This document shows, piece by piece, positions 35,487-43,725 of a stretch of DNA of 64,000 bases. The DNA lies in assembly GCF_000607165.1 (NCBI RefSeq), contig NZ_JFZG01000006.1:1014648-1078647 (forward strand), in the 5' to 3' direction. The notes under the pieces are model-generated. The model did not search any database, was not told the DNA's origin, and saw nothing but the letters and a program-made list of their open reading frames with translations. The DNA comes from Ralstonia pickettii. GTDB lineage: Bacteria > Pseudomonadota > Gammaproteobacteria > Burkholderiales > Burkholderiaceae. Both the position numbers and the translations under genes were made by a program. Every line of letters begins with the position of its first letter. Position 1 is the first letter of the stretch.

Positions 35487-36491
35487 TCAGGCAGCGAGCG
35501 CAGTGATGCCGGCACGCGGCAACGCATCCTCCACCAACGCGCGCATCGATTCGAGCACGGCCGATTGCGGCATCAGGCCGAAGTTATGCAGCGCCATCAC
35601 GTGATCGACGCCCATGTCGGACAGCCGCGCGAGCTTCTCGGCCACCGCGTCGGGCGTGCCGAATAACGACAGGCCGCTGGCCAGCACATCGTCGTAGGTT
35701 TGGCGGCGCGCGTAGAGGCGCGTGGCGACGTACAGATCGAACGCGTCGGCGGCCGTCGCACGCACGGCGGCTTCGGTGGGGCCTACGTGCGTGTGCAGCG
35801 CGACGGCCGCCATGCCGCGCGTGTCGGCAATGCCCGCTTCGGCCAGGCCGCGCCGGTAATCGTCCATCAACGTGCGGATGTCGTCGAAGCTGTCGACCGA
35901 GGCATACGGCACGAAGAGCATGCGCCGCCGCTGCCGGCCAATGTGATACGCCGCCTCGCGCCGCAGGATCGCCACGTGGATCGGCACGCGGGCCTGCACC
36001 GGCAGAACGTTGAGGCGCACGTCGCGCAGCGTGTGGAACTGGCCCGCGTGGTGCACGCGCTCGCCAGCGAGCAAGCGCTCGACGAGCATCAATGCTTCGT
36101 CAAAGCGCTCGCGCTTGATGGCGGGGTCGACGTCGTAGCCTTCGAACTCGTGCTTGAGATAGCCGGAGCCCACGCCCAGCGACAGCCGTCCGCCCGAAAG
36201 CGCATCGACCATCGCGTAGTTCTCCGCCACGGTGGCCGGATGGTGGAAGGTGAGGATGGAGATGGCCGTGCCCAGCTGCAGGCGTTGCGTCTGCGCGGCC
36301 AGATGCGAGAGAAAGACCGCAGGGTTGGGAACGGCGCCGTACTCGTGAAAGTGATGCTCGGCCACCCAGAAGGTGTCGTAGCCGAGCGCTTCGGCATGAC
36401 GCGCCTGGGCGATGACGTCTGCGTAGAGTTGCGGCAGACTGCGGGGCCGGTCGGGGTAGTGGTCCTGCACGGAAAAGATCGACAGCTTCAT
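35487..36491 (-). CDS. LLM class flavin-dependent oxidoreductase
   Basis: A 334-aa luciferase-like monooxygenase with a TIM-barrel. Recognisable segments are MKLSIFSVQDHYPDRPRS, FWVAEHHFHEYGAVPNPAVF (the conserved EHH), LGTAISILTFHHP and LSLGVGSGYLKHEFEGYDVD. It uses reduced flavin by family. The substrate is unknown. It is divergent from an IclR-type regulator at 36596, with a 104-bp gap, so regulation by it is likely. Confidence 0.85.
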   Translation of the reverse strand: MKLSIFSVQDHYPDRPRSLPQLYADVIAQARHAEALGYDTFWVAEHHFHEYGAVPNPAVFLSHLAAQTQRLQLGTAISILTFHHPATVAENYAMVDALSGGRLSLGVGSGYLKHEFEGYDVDPAIKRERFDEALMLVERLLAGERVHHAGQFHTLRDVRLNVLPVQARVPIHVAILRREAAYHIGRQRRRMLFVPYASVDSFDDIRTLMDDYRRGLAEAGIADTRGMAAVALHTHVGPTEAAVRATAADAFDLYVATRLYARRQTYDDVLASGLSLFGTPDAVAEKLARLSDMGVDHVMALHNFGLMPQSAVLESMRALVEDALPRAGITALAA

Positions 36492-36544
36492 GGCGTCTCC
36501 CGGGTTTCGAGGTCTTTTCCAGCGCGCGGGCCGCCGCGCCGGTT

Positions 36545-36570
36545 GTATCTTTTAACGTAACGCGTATCTT
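36545..36570. promoter_or_regulatory. direct repeat between the monooxygenase and IclR genes
   Basis: GTATCTT occurs at 36545-36551 and again at 36564-36570, 19 bases apart, in an AT-richer patch of the divergent promoter region. It may be part of an IclR operator or simply overlapping -10 elements. Confidence 0.3.
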
Positions 36571-36595
36571 ATAAAGCGACACCCGAGACTTCAAG

Positions 36596-37504
36596 ATGCC
36601 CATCGACGCTCCCCTGCCGCCGGATACCTCGCCCGACGATTTGCCCGCAGAAGACGCCGCGCCTGAACGCACCAGCGCCGGCATCCAGTCCGCCGAGATC
36701 GCGCTGAGCGTGCTTTCAGCGATGGCGCATGCCGGTGGCGCACACGCCGTCTCCGAACTGGGCCGCCAGCTCGGCATGCCGCGCGCAAAGGTTCACCGCT
36801 ACCTGGTGTCGCTGGAGCGCATGGGTTTTGTGGAACAGGACCCCGCCTCCGCCCGCTACCGGTTGGGCGCACAGGCATTGCAGGTGGGGCTGTCGGCGCT
36901 GTCCGACGTGGATTTCGTGCGTGAAGGCAGCAACCTGCTGCCCAAGCTGGCCGAACGGCTGAACGAAAGCGTGTTTCTGTCGATCTGGACCTCGCGCGGC
37001 CCCGTCATCGTGCGCTGGGAAGACAGCGGCCGCCCGGTGGCGGTCAACGTGCGGGTCGGCTCGGTCATGCCGCTGCTGAACTCGGCCACGGGCCAGGCGT
37101 GCGCCGCGTGGATGCCGGAAATCCAGATCGTCTCGCTCATCGACCGCGAACTGCGCGGCCCCGGCGCCGGCAAGGCCGGCCTGACCGACTGGCTGAACTG
37201 CCGCGCTCGCTGGCAGGCGGTGCGGCAGGAAGGCGTGGCCCGCATCGGCGGGACGTTGGTGCACGGCATCGATTCGGTGGCCGTGCCGGTGCTCGATTCA
37301 CAAGGCAAGCTGGCGGGCGCGATCACGGCGCTGGGCTTGTCCAGCGTGTTCGATTCCAGCCTGGAAGGTCCCGCCTCGCGGCTGCTGCGCGAAGCCGGGC
37401 GGACGCTGTCGCTGCGCCTGGGGTATCACGGGCAGGCGCTGACAGCGGGTGCCGCGGCGCCAAAGCGGGGGCGCCGTCCGAAAACGGCACCCGAATCCGC
37501 TTAA
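36596..37504 (+). CDS. IclR family transcriptional regulator
   Basis: A 302-aa regulator. The N-terminal winged HTH is near residues 25-85 (IQSAEIALSVLSAMAHAGG, then MPRAKVHRYLVSLERMGFV). The effector domain (GAF-like) has VGSVMPLLNSATGQACAAW and VAVPVLDSQGKLAGAITALG. It is divergent from the flavin monooxygenase gene and convergent with the fumarylacetoacetase gene. A related IclR gene follows at 38583, so the two may be paralogues. Effector unknown. Confidence 0.85.
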   Translation: MPIDAPLPPDTSPDDLPAEDAAPERTSAGIQSAEIALSVLSAMAHAGGAHAVSELGRQLGMPRAKVHRYLVSLERMGFVEQDPASARYRLGAQALQVGLSALSDVDFVREGSNLLPKLAERLNESVFLSIWTSRGPVIVRWEDSGRPVAVNVRVGSVMPLLNSATGQACAAWMPEIQIVSLIDRELRGPGAGKAGLTDWLNCRARWQAVRQEGVARIGGTLVHGIDSVAVPVLDSQGKLAGAITALGLSSVFDSSLEGPASRLLREAGRTLSLRLGYHGQALTAGAAAPKRGRRPKTAPESA

Positions 37505-37507
37505 GCC

Positions 37508-38500
37508 TTACGCCTGCGTGCCCGGGGCAACGACTTCCTGGTCGATCGCCCCGAAAATCGACACGCCATTGGCGTCGAACATCTCGATCTTCACGGTGTC
37601 GCCATAGCGCATGTATTCGGTGACGGGTGCGCCGGATTCGAGGGTTTCCAGCATGCGTTTCTCGGCGATGCACGCGTACCCCTTGCTGCGGTCCACGTTG
37701 GAAATCGTGCCCGAGCCGACGATGCTGCCCGCGCGCACGTTGCGTGTCTTGCAGATGTGCGCGATCAGCTGGCCGAAGTCGAACACCATGTCGGTACCGC
37801 ACTCCGGCTGGCCAACCTTCTTATTGTTCCAGCGCACCGTCATCGGCAGATGCACCTTGCGTTCGCGCCAGGCGCCGCCCAATTCATCGGGCGTGACGGC
37901 CACAGGGGAGAACGACGTGGCCGGCTTGCTCTGGAAGAAGCCGAAACCCTTGCCCAGCTCCGCCGGGATCAGGTTGCGCAGCGACACATCGTTGGCCAGC
38001 ACGATCAGGCGGATGCCCTCGGCAGCGGCGGCCGGCTCGGTGCCCATCGGCACGTCGCCGGTAATGACAGCCACCTCCGCCTCGAAATCGATGCCGAACG
38101 CTTCGCTGCGGCAGATGATGGGGTCATGCGCGCCGGCAAGGTCATCCGAACCACCCTGGTACATCAGCGGGTCGGTCCAGAACTCGGCGGGCATCTCGGC
38201 GCCGCGTGCCTTGCGCACCAGTTCAACGTGGTTCACATAGGCCGAGCCATCGGCCCATTGGTACGCGCGCGGCAGCGGCGCCATGCAGTTGCCGGCGTCA
38301 AACGCAAACGGGTGGCGCGCACGGCCCGCGTTGAGCTGGTCGTACAGATCCTGCAACTGCGGTGCATGGAAGGCCCAGTCGTCCAGCGCGCGCTGCAGTG
38401 TGCCGGCGATGTGCGTGGCGAAGTGAGCGGTCTTCAGGTCCCGCGAAACCACGGCCAGCTGGCCGTCGCGCGAGCCATCCTTGAGGGTGGCGAGTTTCAT
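37508..38500 (-). CDS. fumarylacetoacetate hydrolase family protein
   Basis: A 330-aa FAH-superfamily enzyme, likely fumarylacetoacetase or a related hydrolase that cleaves a carbon-carbon bond in aromatic breakdown. The N-terminal MKLATLKDGSRDGQLAVVSR and the metal-binding GIDFEAEVAVITGD near residue 135 are typical, followed by NDVSLRNLIPAEL and the C-terminal GSGTISNVDRSKGYACIAE. It starts at 38500. It lies between two IclR genes, one of which (38583) is divergent from it and is the likely regulator. No homogentisate dioxygenase gene is in the window. Confidence 0.82.
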   Translation of the reverse strand: MKLATLKDGSRDGQLAVVSRDLKTAHFATHIAGTLQRALDDWAFHAPQLQDLYDQLNAGRARHPFAFDAGNCMAPLPRAYQWADGSAYVNHVELVRKARGAEMPAEFWTDPLMYQGGSDDLAGAHDPIICRSEAFGIDFEAEVAVITGDVPMGTEPAAAAEGIRLIVLANDVSLRNLIPAELGKGFGFFQSKPATSFSPVAVTPDELGGAWRERKVHLPMTVRWNNKKVGQPECGTDMVFDFGQLIAHICKTRNVRAGSIVGSGTISNVDRSKGYACIAEKRMLETLESGAPVTEYMRYGDTVKIEMFDANGVSIFGAIDQEVVAPGTQA

Positions 38501-38582
38501 GTGCGTTGTATGGAAAAAGGCTGCGCGGATGGTACACCTAGCATCGGCTAAACTGGCCCGAACTGATCCCTCACCCCTCACC

Positions 38583-39455
38583 ATGTCACCGCTGCCCGCC
38601 GACACCGATCTCGACCTGGAGTCCGATGCCGATGGCGAGCTGGATGCGCCCGCGCGCTCGGGCATCCAGTCCATCGAAGTCGGCTTCCGGCTGCTGGAAG
38701 TGCTCACGCACACCGATGGCCCGATGATGCTGCGCGACCTGGCGCGTGCGGCGCCCATGAACCCCGCCAAGGCGCACCGCTATCTGGTGAGCTTTGCGCG
38801 CCTGGGGCTCGTCACGCAAACGCCCGAAGGCCGCTACGACCTGGGGCCGTTCGCGCTGGAAATGGGGTTGGTAAGCCTGAACCGGCAAGACCCGATGCGC
38901 CGCGCCCGGCCCGCAGCCGCCGCATTGCGCGACGAGATCGACCACACCATCGGCCTGGCCGTGTGGGGCAACCAGGGCCCAGCCATCGTCCACTGGGAAG
39001 AAGCCAGCCATCCCGTAACAGTCAGCCTGCGCCTGGGCGACGTGATGCCGATGCTGAACTCGGCCACCGGTCGCGTGTTCGGCGCTTACTTGCCGCGTGC
39101 GCAAACGCGCGCGTTCATCCAGCGCGAACTCGACCGCATTACGGCAGCAGGGAATACCCCGAGCGCCGAGAACCCCGAGCTGCCGCAAACGCTCGAAGCC
39201 TACGACGCCATCTGCGCAGACGTGCGCAAGCACGGCGCTTCGCGCATCCACGGCGGCGTATTGCCGGGCATCAACGCGATGTCGCTGCCTGTGTTCGACG
39301 CCAACGGCCAATTGTGTCTCGTGCTGATCGCGTTGGGCGCACAAAGCACCTTCGACACCACTTGGAGCAGCCCGCTGGAGCGGCGCTTGCGGCTGGCCGC
39401 ACAACAGCTTTCTGCCGATCTTGGATACGTTGCACCCCACGCCCCGCAATCCTGA
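38583..39455 (+). CDS. IclR family transcriptional regulator (second)
   Basis: A 290-aa IclR-type regulator. The HTH lies near residues 25-85 (SGIQSIEVGFRLLEVLTHTD, then MNPAKAHRYLVSFARLGLV), and the effector domain has LGDVMPMLNSATGRVFGAYL and MSLPVFDANGQLCLVLIALG. It resembles the IclR at 36596 across its length by eye. It is divergent from the fumarylacetoacetase gene with an 82-bp gap. Its 3' end overlaps a possible TTG start of the DUF3108 gene. Confidence 0.85.
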   Translation: MSPLPADTDLDLESDADGELDAPARSGIQSIEVGFRLLEVLTHTDGPMMLRDLARAAPMNPAKAHRYLVSFARLGLVTQTPEGRYDLGPFALEMGLVSLNRQDPMRRARPAAAALRDEIDHTIGLAVWGNQGPAIVHWEEASHPVTVSLRLGDVMPMLNSATGRVFGAYLPRAQTRAFIQRELDRITAAGNTPSAENPELPQTLEAYDAICADVRKHGASRIHGGVLPGINAMSLPVFDANGQLCLVLIALGAQSTFDTTWSSPLERRLRLAAQQLSADLGYVAPHAPQS

Positions 39456-40557
39456 CGAACTGAATACCGACCGCGTGCAACCCCGCAGGCGTCGCTTCTA
39501 TCGGCTTGGCCGGTTCGGGCTCGTGCTGCTGGCCGTGCTCGTGCTGCACATCATTGCCGTCGTGTGGATCGCGCGCAGCCGTCAGGTGACGTGGCCGCCG
39601 GCGCCCGAGCAGATCATCCCCACGCTGTTGCTGCATCCCGAGCCCGTGCAGCCGCCAACGCCCCCGGCTGCGCCCAAGGCCCGCCCGGCTTCGCCCCGTC
39701 CGCGTTCTCAGACCCCACCCGCTCCGGCGCCGACACCCACGCCGCCCGCGCCCGATCTGGCAAGCATGGACCCGTCCGAATTCACCAGCGCTGGCGCTCA
39801 AGCCTCGGGCGATACGGGCGTGGTCAAGGATCTGAGCGGCGAAGGCCCGAGCGGGCCGCCTGCACCGCCGGGCGACGCGTTCTCGCTGCCGCCCTCAGCC
39901 ACGCTGCGGTACGCCACTTACGTCAACGGCGTGCGCAACGAAGATGGCGTGATCCGCTGGGCCACCGATGGCAAAACTTACACGCTTGCCGTGGAAATTC
40001 CGTTGCCACTCTTCTTTGGCAAACTCGCGTTTCGCAGCGCAGGTGTGGTCGGCCCGTATGGCCTCACCCCCACGCGCTACGAAGAAGTGCGCGGGCGCCG
40101 ACAACCCGACGTGACGACGTTCCATTACGCGACCGATCCCATACCGGCATCCGGCGCACAGAGCGCACCCACGGTCACTTTCACCCGCTCGCCGGCCGTG
40201 CTTCCGTTGCCCGAGGGCACGCAAGACCGCTTCAGCGTCTTCCTACAATTGACCGGATTGGCCCGTGGCGGCCCCGAGCGGATCGCCAGCCCCGGCCTCA
40301 CGCTGGAATTCCCGATCGCCGATACCGACAGCGTGGAAGTGGCCCGCGTCCAGCACGTTGGCGAGGAAACCATCGACACCCCGAACGGCACGATTCGTGC
40401 GCAACACTTCATACGCCTGCCGCGCCGTGCAGACGACAAACGGCGTGTAGAGATCTGGCTGTCTGCCGATCACGGTTGGCTCCCAGTACGCCTGCGCCAG
40501 ACCGAGCCCAACGGCATGCAATTCGATCTGGTCTACCAGTCCCAAGAAGGAGGCTGA
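39421..40557 (+). CDS. DUF3108 domain protein
   Basis: A protein of up to 378 aa. A membrane anchor (FGLVLLAVLVLHIIAVVWIA) near residues 32-50 is followed by a long Pro/Ala linker of about 90 residues and a DUF3108 beta-rich domain (ATLRYATYVNGVRNEDGVIR to the end). The N-terminal start is uncertain: a TTG at 39421 overlaps the IclR gene, and a GTG at 39475 would give MQPRRRRFYRLGRFG. Both lack a clear ribosome-binding site. DUF3108 proteins are periplasmic and uncharacterised. It is followed directly by the PcaD-like gene, so the two may be co-transcribed. Confidence 0.78.
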   Translation: MDTLHPTPRNPDELNTDRVQPRRRRFYRLGRFGLVLLAVLVLHIIAVVWIARSRQVTWPPAPEQIIPTLLLHPEPVQPPTPPAAPKARPASPRPRSQTPPAPAPTPTPPAPDLASMDPSEFTSAGAQASGDTGVVKDLSGEGPSGPPAPPGDAFSLPPSATLRYATYVNGVRNEDGVIRWATDGKTYTLAVEIPLPLFFGKLAFRSAGVVGPYGLTPTRYEEVRGRRQPDVTTFHYATDPIPASGAQSAPTVTFTRSPAVLPLPEGTQDRFSVFLQLTGLARGGPERIASPGLTLEFPIADTDSVEVARVQHVGEETIDTPNGTIRAQHFIRLPRRADDKRRVEIWLSADHGWLPVRLRQTEPNGMQFDLVYQSQEGG

Positions 40558-40558
40558 C

Positions 40559-41398
40559 ATGGACGCCAACGCCCTCTCCAACTCCGGCACGGTGCGCGCC
40601 AACGGCATCGATATCCACTACCGTACCGACGGCACAGATGGGTCATGGGTCGTGCTTGCGCACGCGTTGGGCGTGGACCACCGGTTGTGGGACAGCATCG
40701 CCCAACGCCTGGCGAGCCGCCACCGCGTGCTGCGCTACGACGCGCGCGGCCACGGCAAGACCAGCGCGCCGCACGGCGCCTACACGCTGTTCCAATTGGC
40801 GGATGATGTGGCCGGCTTGCTTGATGCCCTGTCGATTGAACAGGTGCATTTCGTTGGCCTGTCGATGGGCGGCATGGTCGGGCAGGTTTTGGGCGTACGA
40901 TACCCGCAGCGGCTGCTCTCGCTCACGCTGTGCGACACCGTGTGCTACACGCCGGTGTCAGCGCATGCCATGTGGGACGAACGCATCGGCCAAGTCGAAG
41001 CGCACGGCATGAGCGGCATTGTCGAACCCACGATGCAGCGCTGGCTGACCACGCCGTTTCGTGAAGCCCATCCCGACGTTGTTGAACACATCCGCGGCTT
41101 GCTGCGCGCCACGCCTCCGCACGGCTATGTCGGTACGTGCCTGGCCATCAAGGCGCTCGACACACGCAGCTCGCTTGCACGCATCGCATGCCCCACGCTC
41201 GTCATGACCGGCGAACAAGACACCGGTGCGCCGGTGGAAGTAGCGCGCGAGATCGCCTCGCTCATTCCCGACGCCCGTTTGAAAGTGATTTCGCACGCAG
41301 CGCACCTGGCGCCTATCGAACAGGAGGAGGCCTTCCTCACCGATCTGGATGAATTCCTCGGGCACGCAGGATGCGGGAGCCAATGTGACACGCCATAA
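40559..41398 (+). CDS. pcaD: 3-oxoadipate enol-lactonase-like hydrolase
   Basis: A 279-aa alpha/beta hydrolase of the PcaD type, which opens 3-oxoadipate enol-lactone in the beta-ketoadipate path. The nucleophile elbow is FVGLSMGGMVGQ near residues 99-110, the N-terminal oxyanion region is VLAHALGVDHRLWD, and the catalytic histidine is in ISHAAHLAPIEQ. Length is slightly above the usual 255-265 aa. The symbol is by sequence resemblance; no other pca genes are nearby, so a different lactone or ester is possible. It starts one base after the DUF3108 stop codon. Confidence 0.72.
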   Translation: MDANALSNSGTVRANGIDIHYRTDGTDGSWVVLAHALGVDHRLWDSIAQRLASRHRVLRYDARGHGKTSAPHGAYTLFQLADDVAGLLDALSIEQVHFVGLSMGGMVGQVLGVRYPQRLLSLTLCDTVCYTPVSAHAMWDERIGQVEAHGMSGIVEPTMQRWLTTPFREAHPDVVEHIRGLLRATPPHGYVGTCLAIKALDTRSSLARIACPTLVMTGEQDTGAPVEVAREIASLIPDARLKVISHAAHLAPIEQEEAFLTDLDEFLGHAGCGSQCDTP

Positions 41399-41717
41399 GG
41401 CCTGCTTGCCTTGCCGATAGTTGCAGGCGCCCCGCACACGGCCCGTCGTCTACCCGCCGAATGGCGGAAGGCCGCTTGCTTCTTTCGATGCAGGAGCGGA
41501 AAGGTCTTGTTACGCGATCACAACGCACGTCACACATTTCGCCTCGCGTTCGCGAACTTTGTGACCGATCATAAAGCCCAAGGAGCAGATGGGGCAGAAC
41601 GGTCAGGAGGCGGGAGTTGATCGGCCCTTGAAGTCATGGTCGTGGGCCCCATCTACCCGGTGCAGCAGTAGAGCAGTCCCCACAACAGCAAGACGATTGA
41701 CGCCTCGGAGGTGCACC
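41399..41717. other. 319-bp intergenic region upstream of the DUF3567 gene
   Basis: No coding frame, RNA gene or repeat was recognised here. An 8-bp palindrome TTCGCGAA lies near 41550, next to a TTTGTGACCGATCATAAAG stretch that loosely resembles a CRP/FNR half-site. This is a long leader for a small gene and may hold its promoter. Confidence 0.35.
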
Positions 41718-41975
41718 ATGCAGATGATCTACAACAGCGACAACTACTGTGTTGTTGAGTTCGGTGTAGACGGCCAACACGCCATGCTGGCAGCGGGTGG
41801 CTACGAGATCGTGGACAAGAACCTCAAACGTGAAATCTTCCTCGGCGGCGAGTTAGCCGAGCATTTCCGTGAGGACGTGAAAAAGCTCATCGCCAGCGAG
41901 CCCACCGTTGAAGAAGTCGACGACTTTCTCGGCAAATTCGACACGGTGATGACGCAGCCGGTGACGATGCACTGA
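41718..41975 (+). CDS. DUF3567 family protein
   Basis: An 85-aa protein of the DUF3567 family, found in Burkholderiales. It begins MQMIYNSDNYCVVEFG and continues GGYEIVDKNLKREIFLGGEL, with an acidic helical C-terminal half. There is no signal peptide. The ATG at 41718 follows a GGAGGTG site. Function unknown. A terminator follows, so it is a single-gene unit. Confidence 0.8.
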   Translation: MQMIYNSDNYCVVEFGVDGQHAMLAAGGYEIVDKNLKREIFLGGELAEHFREDVKKLIASEPTVEEVDDFLGKFDTVMTQPVTMH

Positions 41976-42014
41976 CCTACCGCGCGGGCAAGATCGCCCG
42001 CCAGACGGATCAAC

Positions 42015-42053
42015 AAAAAACGCCCGGAGCATGGCGCTGCCGGGCGTTTTTTT
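42015..42053. terminator. bidirectional intrinsic terminator
   Basis: A 13-bp inverted repeat with AAAAAACGCCCGG (42015-42027) and CCGGGCGTTTTTT (42040-42052). It serves the DUF3567 gene and the convergent rhodanese gene. Confidence 0.9.
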
Positions 42054-42089
42054 CATGTGTCGATCGACTATCGGGTCGATAGCGCCCTT

Positions 42090-42482
42090 CTAGCATTGCT
42101 CCCACGGCAGGCCGGCATGACGCCAGCCATTCAGCGTGTTGCGATGGCGCGTGCTGTCCAGGTCTCCCTCGAAGCCGTGGCGCACGACATACACATCACG
42201 GAAACCCGCCTCTTCCAGTGCGTGCGCCGCAGCGGCTGAGCGATTGCCGCTCCGGCAGATCAGCACAATGGGACGCTCGACTCCATGGCCGGTCAGTTTG
42301 CGCACGGTCGGCACGAACTCGGGGTTCACCTCCCAATGCGGGCCATCGTTCCACGAGACGTGATGGGCGCCGGCCGGATGGCCCACGAACAGGTGTTCCA
42401 TTTCACTGCGGCAGTCGACAAAAAGCGCGGCGGGCGTACGCTCCAGGAAAGCGTGGGCGTCTGTGGGATCGAGCAATTGCAT
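42090..42482 (-). CDS. rhodanese-like sulfurtransferase
   Basis: A 130-aa single-domain rhodanese. The active-site loop is LICRSGNRSAAAAH with the persulfide cysteine, and the N-terminal strand has ALFVDCRSEMEHLFVGHP. The ATG at 42482 gives MQLLDPTDAHAFLER; a TTG seven codons earlier is an alternative. A role in sulfur transfer or cyanide detoxification cannot be assigned from sequence alone. It is divergent from metH. Confidence 0.85.
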   Translation of the reverse strand: MQLLDPTDAHAFLERTPAALFVDCRSEMEHLFVGHPAGAHHVSWNDGPHWEVNPEFVPTVRKLTGHGVERPIVLICRSGNRSAAAAHALEEAGFRDVYVVRHGFEGDLDSTRHRNTLNGWRHAGLPWEQC

Positions 42483-42634
42483 GGCGGGCGTCAGGGCGGG
42501 CAAATGGCGTGATGTGGATTATAGGAGCGCGATTGCCCACAACGGCGGCAAGTCATTGATGCGACTGGTAAAATTCACCTTTGGCCGCAAATCCGGAATA
42601 TTTGACCGGCCGCAGCACCTCGGAGTCCCTCCCC

Positions 42635-43675
42635 ATGACCGCGCCCCTGCCCTACACCCGTGCCGCCAACCTGCCCGCGCTGCTGCGCGAGCGCATCCTG
42701 ATCCTGGACGGCGCGATGGGCACCATGATCCAGCGCTACAAGCTGACCGAGGCGCAATACCGCGGCGAGCGCTTTGCCAACCACCCGATCGACGTGAAGG
42801 GCAACAACGAGCTGCTGCTGCTCACGCGCCCCGACGTCATCCGTGAAATCCATGAGCAGTACCTGGCGGCCGGCGCGGACCTGATCGAAACCAACACCTT
42901 CGGTGCGACGACTATCGCGCAAGAAGACTACAAGATGGCGGAGCTGGCTTACGAGATGAACGTCGTGGCCGCCCGCTTGGCGCGCGAGGCCTGCGACAAA
43001 TACAGCACGCCGGACAAGCCCCGCTTCGTGGCCGGCGCCTTTGGGCCGACGCCCAAGACCGCCAGCATTTCGCCCGACGTGAACGACCCGGGCGCACGCA
43101 ATGTCAGCTTCGACCTGCTGCGCGATGCGTACTACGAACAGGGCAAAGCGCTGCTCGAAGGCGGCGCGGACGTATTCCTCGTCGAGACGATTTTCGACAC
43201 GCTCAACGCCAAGGCGGCGCTGTTCGCCATCGATCAGCTTTTCGAAGATACCGGCGAGTGCGTGCCCGTGATGATCTCCGGCACGGTGACCGACGCCTCG
43301 GGCCGCATTCTCTCGGGCCAAACCGTCGAGGCGTTCTGGAACAGCCTGCGCCATGCCAAGCCGATCACCTTCGGCCTGAACTGCGCGCTGGGTGCCGCGC
43401 TGATGCGCCCGTACATTGCCGAGCTGGCGAAGATCTGCGACACGGCCGTCTCCTGCTACCCCAACGCCGGCCTGCCCAACCCGATGAGCGACACGGGCTT
43501 TGATGAAACGCCAGAGGTCACCTCCAGCCTGGTCGACGAGTTTGCGTCGGCCGGCTTGGTGAACCTGGTGGGCGGCTGCTGCGGCACGACGCCTGAGCAC
43601 ATCAAGGCGATTGCCGAGCGCGTGGCGAATCGCAAACCGCGCGCTTGGCCCGGCCAATACAAAGAAGCCGCCTGA
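42635..43675 (+). CDS. metH1: methionine synthase, homocysteine-binding module (split MetH)
   Basis: A 346-aa protein equal to the N-terminal homocysteine S-methyltransferase domain of MetH. Zinc-binding cysteines are in NCALGAAL and near the end in [16 protein letters not shown]. Early motifs are [15 protein letters not shown] and [11 protein letters not shown]. It ends where the pterin domain would start in full-length MetH. The remaining modules are on the next gene, 50 bases later. The ATG at 42635 has a GGAG upstream. Split MetH is usual in Ralstonia and Burkholderia. Confidence 0.9.
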   Translation: MTAPLPYTRAANLPALLRERILILDGAMGTMIQRYKLTEAQYRGERFANHPIDVKGNNELLLLTRPDVIREIHEQYLAAGADLIETNTFGATTIAQEDYKMAELAYEMNVVAARLAREACDKYSTPDKPRFVAGAFGPTPKTASISPDVNDPGARNVSFDLLRDAYYEQGKALLEGGADVFLVETIFDTLNAKAALFAIDQLFEDTGECVPVMISGTVTDASGRILSGQTVEAFWNSLRHAKPITFGLNCALGAALMRPYIAELAKICDTAVSCYPNAGLPNPMSDTGFDETPEVTSSLVDEFASAGLVNLVGGCCGTTPEHIKAIAERVANRKPRAWPGQYKEAA

Positions 43676-43725
43676 GCACAGGCCCCACGCCCGTACACCG
43701 CCGACCCCATTCGCATCAAACGATC

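Noticed and set aside
42482..42634. Possible SAM or cobalamin riboswitch before metH1
   Set aside because: The leader is only about 150 bases with no B12-box-like or SAM-box-like sequence that I can see.
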